64,000 nucleotides of DNA, taken from assembly GCF_947090775.1 (NCBI RefSeq), contig NZ_OX352321.1, positions 558,001 through 622,000 on the forward strand, in the 5' to 3' direction. Below the pieces are notes generated by a model. It made no database searches and was not told the DNA's origin. It was given only the letters and a program-made list of their open reading frames with translations. The position numbers and the translations under genes are program-made. Of the stretch, positions 57,548 to 64,000 are shown one piece after another. Source of the DNA: Pseudarthrobacter sp. MM222 (lineage in GTDB: Bacteria > Actinomycetota > Actinomycetes > Actinomycetales > Micrococcaceae). Each line of letters opens with the position of its first letter. The stretch's first letter is position 1.

Positions 57548-58351
57548 CTAGGCGTCCGTGGCGGCCTGAGCGCCCTGGCCGGTGTCGGCAACGATCTTGA
57601 ACATGGCGCCGGTGGGGTCAGCAAGGGTCGCAAGGCGGCCGAACGGGGAATCGTCGGGCCCGTCGATCACCCGGGAGCCCATGGAAACGGCCTTCTCGAT
57701 GGTGGCGTCCGCGTCCTCAACGGCGAAGTAGATCTGCCAGTTGGACGGGACCTCGGCGGGGAGGTAGCCGGAGGCATCCATGATTCCTGCCTTGGCGGCG
57801 TCCCCGGCTCCCAGCGTGGTGTAGCGGAATTCGGGAGTGTCACTCATAACGTCGGTGTCCCAGCCGAACACGTCCTGGTAGAACTTGACGGCGGTGGCGT
57901 AGTCCTTGGTGTGGAGTTCATGCCAGGCGGGGGTGCCGGCCTCGGCCGCCAGTTCGTAGCCCTTCATCTCGCTCGGCTCCCACACGCCGACGGACGCCCC
58001 GGTGGCATCGGCAATCATAGCCATGCGACCTTGCTCCGGCACGTCCATGGGGCCCATGTAAACCTGTCCGCCGTTCTGGGTTGCGGCCTGCACAGTCGCA
58101 GCCGCGTCCTCCGAGCGCAGGTAGGTGCTCCACATGTCCGGCATGCCCGCCATGGAGTCGTCCTTCTGCATCATGCCGGCAACGGTTTTCCCGTTCTTCG
58201 ACGCAGTGATGTACCCGCCGTATTTTTCCTCGTCTCCGGTCTGGAAGGTCCAACCGAAGAGCCTTCCGTAGAACGCCTTGGCGTTCTCGGCGTCCGAGGT
58301 CATTAGGTCGATCCAGCACGGTGCGCCGTTGCTGTGGTCGGGTGTAGGCAT
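57548..58351 (-). CDS. Two-domain VOC family protein
   Basis: A 267-residue protein with ATG at 58351 behind GCAGGAG. Two tandem glyoxalase-like domains are seen: the first begins CWIDLMTSDAENAKAFYGRL, the second WHELHTKDYATAVKFYQDVF. Both end with an ATLADPTGA- or ADATGA-type strand. This layout matches actinobacterial VOC hydroxylase-like proteins such as the CFP30 antigen group. The metal ligands are not all evident. Substrate unknown. It is monocistronic, near tRNA-Ser(TGA). Confidence 0.82.
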   Translation of the reverse strand: MPTPDHSNGAPCWIDLMTSDAENAKAFYGRLFGWTFQTGDEEKYGGYITASKNGKTVAGMMQKDDSMAGMPDMWSTYLRSEDAAATVQAATQNGGQVYMGPMDVPEQGRMAMIADATGASVGVWEPSEMKGYELAAEAGTPAWHELHTKDYATAVKFYQDVFGWDTDVMSDTPEFRYTTLGAGDAAKAGIMDASGYLPAEVPSNWQIYFAVEDADATIEKAVSMGSRVIDGPDDSPFGRLATLADPTGAMFKIVADTGQGAQAATDA

Positions 58352-58526
58352 AGCAGGCTCCTGCTCTGTGTGGCGGCGCACGCCTCGTTGCGTGGACGCG
58401 GGGGTTCGTGTGGGTGGTCGAGACATCAGAGAGACTATGCCGGGGGAGTGACTGTTTCAATGGTTCGCGGTGAGACGCTCCCGCAGTCGCGTGCTCGGTG
58501 TCCCGGCTCGGCGCGGCGCGGCGCGC

Positions 58527-58569
58527 AAAAATGCCCCCGGTTCCGCGGCAAGCGCGGGCCCAGGGGCAT
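58527..58569 (-). terminator. Terminator of tRNA-Ser(TGA)
   Basis: On the minus strand ATGCCCC with GGGCCCGCG pairs with CCGCGG and GGGGGCAT, followed by TTTTT, seven bases after the tRNA. Confidence 0.8.
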
Positions 58570-58575
58570 CATTCG

Positions 58576-58663
58576 CGGAAGGTAAGAGATTCGAACTCTT
58601 GGTACGGGGTCACCGCACACTGGTTTTCAAGACCAGCTCCATCGGCCGCTCGGACAACCTTCC
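58576..58663 (-). tRNA. tRNA-Ser(TGA)
   Basis: An 88-nt tRNA with long variable arm. The acceptor GGAAGGT pairs with ACCTTCC, the anticodon loop CTTGAAA gives TGA, and the T-arm is AGAGTTCGAATCTCT. CCA is not encoded. Confidence 0.95.
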
Positions 58664-58823
58664 CTAACGAGTAGTGTTTCATAGGCAGTCGGCTGCCACA
58701 AAAAAGGCCGCTGCGCTCGCGGACAGGGACGCTTCCCCCACTTACTCTGGATGAAGTTGGAGCCGGAAGCATCTGGCGCAGGTGCAGTCCTGTACGAAGT
58801 GAGCAAGGAATCGGGAGTTCTCC

Positions 58824-59807
58824 ATGAAGGCTGTCTACATCTCCGAGCCCGGCGGCCCCGAGGCCCTGGATATACGTGAGGTCCCGGCCCCGGAGCCCGG
58901 CCCGGGAGAAGTACTGATCGATGTCGTCGCCGCCGGGCTCAACCGCGCCGACGTCCACCAGCGCGAGGGCCACTACCCGCCACCGCCCGGCGCGTCGGAG
59001 ATCCCCGGCCTCGAGGTGTCCGGCCGGATCGCCGGCTTCGGTCCCGGGGTCACGAAGCCCTTCTCGGTAGGGGACAAGGTCGTGGCACTGCTGGCTGGCG
59101 GCGGCTATGCCCAGCAGGTCGCCGTTCCGGCCGGCCAGGTCCTGAGGGTTCCCGAGGGCGTTGATCTGGTCACGGCCGCCTCCCTGCCGGAGGTCGCGGC
59201 TACGGTCTACTCCAACCTGGTGATGACTGCCCAGCTGCAAGCGGGCGAGACGGTGCTGATCCACGGAGCCACGGGCGGCATCGGCACCATGGCCATCCAG
59301 CTCGCGAAGGCCCTCGGTGCCGTGGTTGCGACGACGGCGGGCACAGCAGAGAAGGTGGGCACCGCGAAGGCCTTCCTGGGCGCAGATATCGCGATCAATT
59401 ATGCCGAGGAGGACTTTCCGGAGAGCCTGCGCGCACAGAACGGCGGCAAGGGAGCGGATGTCATTCTCGACGTCGTCGGGGCCAAGTACCTCAGCGGAAA
59501 CGTCGACGCGCTGGCAGACTACGGGCGGCTCGTCGTGATCGGGTTGCAAGGGGGGAGCAAGGCAGAGCTGGACCTGGGCCAGCTGCTGCGCAAGCGGGCC
59601 GCCATCATTGCGACGGCGCTGCGACCGCGGCCGGTCGAGGAGAAGACCGTGATCATGAACGCCGTCCGGGACGCGGTCTGGCCGCTGCTGGCCGACGGCC
59701 GAATCCGGCCGCTGGTGGCCAAGACCTTCCCGCTGGACCAGGTCCAGGCCGCGCACACCTACTTCGACTCGGGCGACCACGTCGGCAAAGTCCTCCTCCT
59801 GATGTAG
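58824..59807 (+). CDS. NAD(P)H:quinone oxidoreductase (PIG3-like)
   Basis: A 327-residue zinc-independent medium-chain reductase. The start MKAVYISEPGGPEALDIREV, AAGLNRADVHQREGHYPPPP, PGLEVSGRIAGFG, and the NADPH loop ETVLIHGATGGIGTMAIQLA are typical of the PIG3/quinone reductase group. It uses NADPH to reduce quinones or enals. The ATG follows GGGAGTTCTCC. The PadR gene starts about 140 bp downstream with its own operator, so the two may be separately controlled. Confidence 0.9.
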   Translation: MKAVYISEPGGPEALDIREVPAPEPGPGEVLIDVVAAGLNRADVHQREGHYPPPPGASEIPGLEVSGRIAGFGPGVTKPFSVGDKVVALLAGGGYAQQVAVPAGQVLRVPEGVDLVTAASLPEVAATVYSNLVMTAQLQAGETVLIHGATGGIGTMAIQLAKALGAVVATTAGTAEKVGTAKAFLGADIAINYAEEDFPESLRAQNGGKGADVILDVVGAKYLSGNVDALADYGRLVVIGLQGGSKAELDLGQLLRKRAAIIATALRPRPVEEKTVIMNAVRDAVWPLLADGRIRPLVAKTFPLDQVQAAHTYFDSGDHVGKVLLLM

Positions 59808-59892
59808 GGCCGCCGCGCGAAGGTATGCCGCTTTTGGAATACTCCTTTTGCTTCGGGACGCTGGGCGACGGTAGGGTGGGTCTATACGCGGT

Positions 59893-59918
59893 ATACACGC
59901 GTCTTGGGGCGCGTGTAT
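59893..59918. promoter_or_regulatory. PadR operator (palindrome)
   Basis: ATACACGCG and CGCGTGTAT are perfect 9-bp arms with an 8-nt spacer, about 30 bp before the PadR start. A further half-site, TATACGCG, lies just upstream (59883-59890). Autoregulation is likely. Confidence 0.65.
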
Positions 59919-59948
59919 GCTGTCGTCCCCGCTACCTCCGGGAGCACC

Positions 59949-60485
59949 ATGTCGATCCGCCACAGTCTCCTCGCACTGCTGCACGATGGCCCCCGCTACG
60001 GCTATCAGCTGAAAAATGAATTTGAGGACCGGACCGGAGCCTCCTGGCCGCTGAACATCGGGCAGGTGTATACCACCCTGGACCGGCTGGAACGTGACAG
60101 CCTCGTGCGGAAAGAGGGTGCGGACCGCGAAGGCCACGTGATCTACCGCATCACACCGGAGGGCGAGGCGGAGGTCAGCGGCTGGTTCGCCTCTCCCGTT
60201 TCCCGCGCCGCGCCTCCCCGGAACGAGCTGGCCATCAAACTGGCTCTGGGGCTGACGCTTCCCGGCGTCGACGTCGGAGCCATCATCCAGGCCCAGCGAG
60301 GGGTATCCCTTCGGGCCCTGCAGGACTACACCAAGGCGCGGCGCGACACCGCCGCCCAGCATCGACCGGCCGACACGGCGCGGCTTCTGGTCCTGGATTC
60401 GCTCATCTTCCAGACGGAGGCCGAAGTCCGCTGGCTCGATCTCTGTGAGGCCCGGCTGATGCAGCTGGCCAATCCGCCGCGCTAG
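59949..60485 (+). CDS. PadR-family transcriptional regulator
   Basis: A 178-residue regulator with ATG at 59949 behind GGGAG. The winged helix has MSIRHSLLALLHDGPRYGYQ, NIGQVYTTLDRLERDSLVRK and GHVIYRITPEGEAEVSGWF, which is diagnostic. The C-terminal ~95 residues form the Vir_act_alpha_C helical dimer domain (LRALQDYTKARRDTAAQHRP). It probably represses itself through the palindrome upstream. PadR proteins often sense phenolics or drugs and control exporters; no exporter is directly adjacent here. Confidence 0.88.
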   Translation: MSIRHSLLALLHDGPRYGYQLKNEFEDRTGASWPLNIGQVYTTLDRLERDSLVRKEGADREGHVIYRITPEGEAEVSGWFASPVSRAAPPRNELAIKLALGLTLPGVDVGAIIQAQRGVSLRALQDYTKARRDTAAQHRPADTARLLVLDSLIFQTEAEVRWLDLCEARLMQLANPPR

Positions 60486-60651
60486 CTAACCCGCCGTTTG
60501 ACGCCCCTTTTCTGCCGTTCAGCGCCGCCTCCAGACCGTCTGGCGCATGGTAGCCGCGGAGGCGTATTAATGGACTTGTCCGGTTGATAGGGTGCCTTGG
60601 GGCGGATCCGTCGAGAGGATGTTGTCCGGCTGGGTTTCTCAAGGAGGAGAC

Positions 60652-62952
60652 ATGGGCACAATGCCTGATGGCACGTCAAAAAACTTACAGGTCGTGGACG
60701 GCATCACGCCGGATCCGGCGCTGCCGCCCACAGCAGTGGACGCTTCGGTCCGCGAAGCCGAAGAGCGCAAATGGACGCCGACCAAGATCGCGATCTGGGT
60801 GGCGATCTCCCTGCTGGGCGCCGTTGCCTGGTTCATGCTGGCCATTGTCCGCGGTGAAACCGTCAACGCGATCTGGTTCGTCTTTGCAGCGGTCTGCACC
60901 TATCTGATCGGCTACCGCTTCTACTCCAAGTTCATTGAGCGCTACCTGCTCAAGCCGAACGACCGCCGCGCCACCCCGGCCGAGTACAAGGCCGACGGCA
61001 AGGACTACGTCCGCACGGACCGCAACGTCCTCTTCGGCCACCACTTCGCCGCCATCGCCGGCGCCGGCCCGCTGGTGGGCCCGATCATCGCCGCCCAGAT
61101 GGGCTACCTGCCGGGCACAATCTGGATCATCATCGGCGTCGTTCTCGCTGGTGCCGTCCAGGACTACCTCGTCATGTTCTTCTCGATGCGCCGCGGTGGA
61201 CGCTCGCTGGGCCAGATGGCCCGCGAGGAACTCGGCGTCGTCGGCGGGACCGCGGCCCTGATTGCCACGCTCCTCATCATGGTCATCATTGTCGCCATCC
61301 TGGCCCTGGTCGTCGTGAACGCGCTGGCCGAGAGCCCCTGGGGTGTCTTCTCCGTCGGCATGACCATCCCGATCGCCCTTTTCATGGGCATCTACCTGCG
61401 CTTCCTCCGGCCCGGGAAGATCATGGAAGTGTCCCTGATCGGTTTCGTGCTGCTGATGGCCGCCATCATCGGCGGCGGCGCCGTCGCGAGCACCGATTGG
61501 GGTGCCGCCCTCTTCACCCTGGACAAGGTCACCCTCGCCTGGGCCATCATCGTCTATGGCTTCATCGCCGCGATCCTGCCGGTCTGGCTGCTGCTGGCCC
61601 CGCGTGATTACCTCTCCACCTTCATGAAGATCGGCGTCATTGTGATGCTGGCGCTGGCCGTCATTGTGGTCCGCCCCGAAATCAACGTCCCGGCCTTCAG
61701 CGAGTTCGCCAGCCGGGACAACGGTCCGGTCTTCCCGGGTGCCCTATTCCCGTTCCTGTTCGTCACCATTGCCTGCGGCGCCCTGTCCGGCTTCCACGCG
61801 CTGATCTCCTCCGGCACGACGCCGAAGCTCATCGAGAAGGAACGCCAGAGCCGCTACATCGGTTACGGCGGCATGCTGATGGAGTCCTTCGTGGCCATCA
61901 TGGCCCTGGTTGCGGCCATCTCGATTGACCGTGGACTGTACTTTGCCATGAACGCTCCGGCCGCCCTCACCGGTGGCACCGCGGAAACTGCCGCCGCCTG
62001 GGTTAACGGCCTCGGCCTGTCCGGCGTGAACATCAGCCCCAACCTGCTCACCGAGACGGCTGCCAACGTCGGCGAGGAAAGCATCATCTCCCGCACCGGC
62101 GGCGCTCCCACCTTGGCAGTGGGCCTGGCCCACATCATGCAACAGTTCATCGGCGGCACCGCCCTGATGAGCTTCTGGTACCACTTCGCCATCATGTTCG
62201 AGGCACTGTTCATCCTGACCGCCGTCGACGCCGGCACGCGCGTTGCGCGCTTCATGCTGCAGGACTCGATCGGCAACTTCATCCCGAAGTTCAAGGAACA
62301 CTCCTGGCGTCCGGGCGCCTGGTTCGCCACCGCCGTCATGGTGGGCGCCTGGGGTGCCGTGCTGCTGATGGGCGTCACCGACCCGCTGGGCGGCATCAAC
62401 ACGCTGTTCCCGCTGTTCGGCATCGCCAACCAGCTGCTGGCCGCCATCGCCCTGTCCGTCTGCCTCGCCATCGCGGCGAAGCGGGGCTCCTTCAAGTACC
62501 TCTGGATTGTGGCGCTCCCGCTGGCGTTCGCCGCCGTCGTGACCATCACGGCCAGCTACCAGAAGATCTTCTCCTCCACCCCGGCTGTCGGCTACTTCGC
62601 CAATAACGCCGCGTTCTCCAAGGCGTTGGCGGAGGGCAAGACGTCCTTCGGCACGGCCAAGACCGTGCCGGCCATGGAGGCCGTGGTGCGCAATACCGCG
62701 ATCCAGGGCTGGCTCTCGGTCATCTTCGTGGTGCTCAGCATCATCGTCATCGCGACGGCGCTGCTGGCCACCTACAAGGCGATCCGCAACGCCAGGGCCG
62801 GTGTGGCCAACCAGGACCACGAGGATCCTGTCCTGCCGTCCCGCGTTTTCGCCCCGGCGGGTCCGGTACCCACTCCGTCCGAGCGTGAGCTCCTGGCCGA
62901 ATGGAACAAGCTCCCGGCGGACAAGCGGTTCGAAAAGGCCGCGCACCACTGA
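60652..62952 (+). CDS. cstA: Carbon starvation protein CstA (peptide/pyruvate transporter)
   Basis: A 766-residue protein with ATG at 60652 behind AAGGAGGAGAC, an excellent site. It has about 16-18 membrane segments. The family start NDRRATPAEYKADGKDYVRT, then LFGHHFAAIAGAGPLVGPII, IACGALSGFHALISSGTTPK and SFWYHFAIMFEALFILTAVD are highly conserved in CstA/BtsT. These transport pyruvate or peptides under nutrient limitation. The YbdD-family gene 13 bp downstream completes the usual pair. No CRP-type site was found just upstream. Confidence 0.95.
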   Translation: MGTMPDGTSKNLQVVDGITPDPALPPTAVDASVREAEERKWTPTKIAIWVAISLLGAVAWFMLAIVRGETVNAIWFVFAAVCTYLIGYRFYSKFIERYLLKPNDRRATPAEYKADGKDYVRTDRNVLFGHHFAAIAGAGPLVGPIIAAQMGYLPGTIWIIIGVVLAGAVQDYLVMFFSMRRGGRSLGQMAREELGVVGGTAALIATLLIMVIIVAILALVVVNALAESPWGVFSVGMTIPIALFMGIYLRFLRPGKIMEVSLIGFVLLMAAIIGGGAVASTDWGAALFTLDKVTLAWAIIVYGFIAAILPVWLLLAPRDYLSTFMKIGVIVMLALAVIVVRPEINVPAFSEFASRDNGPVFPGALFPFLFVTIACGALSGFHALISSGTTPKLIEKERQSRYIGYGGMLMESFVAIMALVAAISIDRGLYFAMNAPAALTGGTAETAAAWVNGLGLSGVNISPNLLTETAANVGEESIISRTGGAPTLAVGLAHIMQQFIGGTALMSFWYHFAIMFEALFILTAVDAGTRVARFMLQDSIGNFIPKFKEHSWRPGAWFATAVMVGAWGAVLLMGVTDPLGGINTLFPLFGIANQLLAAIALSVCLAIAAKRGSFKYLWIVALPLAFAAVVTITASYQKIFSSTPAVGYFANNAAFSKALAEGKTSFGTAKTVPAMEAVVRNTAIQGWLSVIFVVLSIIVIATALLATYKAIRNARAGVANQDHEDPVLPSRVFAPAGPVPTPSERELLAEWNKLPADKRFEKAAHH

Positions 62953-62965
62953 TGCGGAACCGGTC

Positions 62966-63157
62966 ATGAACGCGGTGGTTGAGAGCTTCCGGGGCTTCGC
63001 CCGCTATCTGGGCGGGGTTCTGGGCGCGGATGCGTACGCGAAGTACCTGGAACACCACGCAAGCTCGGGTCACGAAGCCCCGCCGCTGACGGAGCGCGAG
63101 TTCTGGCGGGACCAAACGGACCGCCAGGACAGCAATCCGCAGGGCCGGTGCTGCTGA
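62966..63157 (+). CDS. YbdD/YjiX-family protein (CstA partner)
   Basis: A 63-residue protein with the family core SFRGFARYLGGVLGADAYAK, YLEHHASSGHEAPPLTEREF and WRDQTDRQDSNPQGRCC at the C-terminus, including the typical CC end. YbdD/YjiX proteins are co-encoded with CstA-type transporters and are needed for their activity in enterics. Here the gene starts 13 bp after cstA and shares its transcript. The short length is normal for the family. Confidence 0.9.
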   Translation: MNAVVESFRGFARYLGGVLGADAYAKYLEHHASSGHEAPPLTEREFWRDQTDRQDSNPQGRCC

Positions 63158-63188
63158 CCCGGTCCTGCTGACCGGCCGGCCGCTAACT

Positions 63189-63229
63189 GGAGGGCGCCGT
63201 CGCGCACTAGAAGCGCGACGGCGTCCTCC
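63189..63229 (+). terminator. Terminator after cstA-ybdD
   Basis: GGAGGGCGCCGTCGCGC pairs with GCGCGACGGCGTCCTCC around a 7-nt loop, followed by GTTGTTT. Confidence 0.85.
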
Positions 63230-63342
63230 GTTGTTTCGCCTGACACTGAGGTTTGGCGGGGTGCCGCTGTTTCCTGCGCACCACGTGGACTCGGGGACGT
63301 TGCGGGCCGGTTCCCGTCTCCGGCTCGTGAGAGTATGAAGCC

Positions 63343-64000
63343 ATGAGCGATCCGAACGCCACTCAGCCTGCCGAAGACGTTCCCGTTGAGGGCACCACCC
63401 TGGCCGAGTCCATTGGTCCGGCCCCCGCCGCAGGGCAGCAATCGGGACCGGCCGGGCAGCCTGTGCGTGCCGTGGTGCCGGGATCGCCGGGCAACCCCGA
63501 CGGCGTGCCGCCGGGAGCGCCGCGTCCCAAGGGCAGCCAGCTGCAGGACCTCGTGGATGAGCCCGCCAAGGTCATGCGGATTGGCACCATGATGAAGCAG
63601 TTGCTGGACGAGGTTAAGTCCGCGCCGCTGGACGACGCGGCTCGTGCCCGTCTTGCCGGAATCCATGAACGGTCGATCAAGGAGCTCGAGGACGGCCTCG
63701 CGCCCGAGCTCGTGGAGGAACTCGAGCGGATCAATCTTCCCTTCTCCGAGGACACCACGCCTTCGGATGCGGAACTGCGGATCGCCCAGGCCCAGCTGGT
63801 CGGCTGGCTCGAAGGCCTCTTCCACGGCATCCAGACCGCCCTCGCTGCCCAGCACGCAGCCCGTGAACACGCAGCCGCCCAGCGTCAGCTTCGCCAGTTG
63901 CCGCCCGGGACCGTGATCGCTCCCGGCGTCATCATCGGCGAGGACGGTGAACCCCAGCGGGCGGGCGCGCCCCGGCCCGGGGCCAACCATGTCTCGCCCC
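63343..64000 (+). CDS. bpa: Bacterial proteasome activator Bpa/PafE, partial
   Basis: The first 219 codons; the gene continues past the right edge. After a Pro/Gly/Ala-rich N-terminus (1-65), the conserved core has VDEPAKVMRIGTMMKQLLDE, KELEDGLAPELVEELERINL and DAELRIAQAQLVGWLEGLFH. This is Bpa (PafE, DUF2587), which forms a dodecameric ring that opens the 20S proteasome without ATP and feeds it unfolded proteins such as HspR. The C-terminal proteasome-docking motif is outside the window. It implies that the organism has an actinobacterial proteasome or uses Bpa in another role. Confidence 0.9.
   Translation, partial: MSDPNATQPAEDVPVEGTTLAESIGPAPAAGQQSGPAGQPVRAVVPGSPGNPDGVPPGAPRPKGSQLQDLVDEPAKVMRIGTMMKQLLDEVKSAPLDDAARARLAGIHERSIKELEDGLAPELVEELERINLPFSEDTTPSDAELRIAQAQLVGWLEGLFHGIQTALAAQHAAREHAAAQRQLRQLPPGTVIAPGVIIGEDGEPQRAGAPRPGANHVSP

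Overview
The window is GC-rich, densely coded actinobacterial chromosome, most likely from Arthrobacter, Pseudarthrobacter or a close Micrococcales relative. Support comes from the bacterial proteasome activator Bpa at the right edge, an actinobacterial c-di-AMP riboswitch, the YcnI/DUF4232 gene block, GTP-type PEP carboxykinase, and many starts where a -10 box sits 6-7 nt before ATG/GTG (leaderless transcription). Three serine tRNAs (CGA, GCT, TGA) and one arginine tRNA (ACG) lie on the minus strand. The genus call is inference; no marker here fixes the species.

Layout. 0-5.2 kb: the start of an Lhr-type helicase, two duplicated DUF4232 lipoproteins, a YcnI-like copper protein with a frameshifted tail, a membrane protein and small hypotheticals, one of them a 48-codon cysteine-rich ORF. 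5.2-10.4 kb: a probable decayed integrated element ending at tRNA-Ser(CGA), holding a secreted EEP-type nuclease/phosphatase, a 754-residue secreted repeat protein and a broken phage terminase. 10.5-13.2 kb: a three-gene dehydrogenase / PTPS-like / glycosyltransferase operon. 13.2-18.1 kb: an AlkZ-like protein, tadA, a PAP2 phosphatase, upp, a VOC protein and a GT2 enzyme. 18.1-23.3 kb: a lytic-transglycosylase-like protein behind a c-di-AMP riboswitch, an OmpR-type two-component pair and a receiver-less wHTH regulator. 23.3-30.3 kb: cupin, SixA phosphatase, EamA exporter, and an operon of a degenerate ABC ATPase, a YhgE/Pip exporter, a TetR regulator and a membrane protein.

30.3-40.2 kb: a flavoprotein disulfide reductase, a GntR pseudogene, tRNA-Arg, pckG with a CRP/GlxR-type site, a phosphoesterase remnant, an FAD oxidoreductase, a 62-nt hairpin element, flavohemoprotein hmp with an NsrR operator, nsrR, and phosphohexomutase manB. 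40.3-50.5 kb: RecQ with a phosphoribosyltransferase-like tail, an MFS exporter, a phytoene-desaturase-like oxidoreductase, tRNA-Ser(GCT), an S9 peptidase and a large FAD/NAD(P)-binding protein. 50.5-58.7 kb: palindromic intergenic repeats around a processive GT2 synthase with a small membrane partner, a 1522-residue secreted nuclease/5'-nucleotidase, a two-domain VOC protein and tRNA-Ser(TGA). 58.8-64 kb: a quinone oxidoreductase, PadR, the peptide/pyruvate transporter CstA with its YbdD partner, and the start of bpa.

Regulatory logic is visible in several places: NsrR with a palindrome at hmp, TetR with a site between the -35 and -10 of its exporter operon, PadR with its own palindrome, a CRP/GlxR-like site at the gluconeogenic gene pckG, and a c-di-AMP riboswitch on a wall hydrolase. 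The least explained signals are the hairpin repeats at 36.4, 50.5 and 52.5 kb, the PTPS-like operon with lost catalytic residues, the motif-less ABC partner of YhgE, and the tRNA-Ser element.
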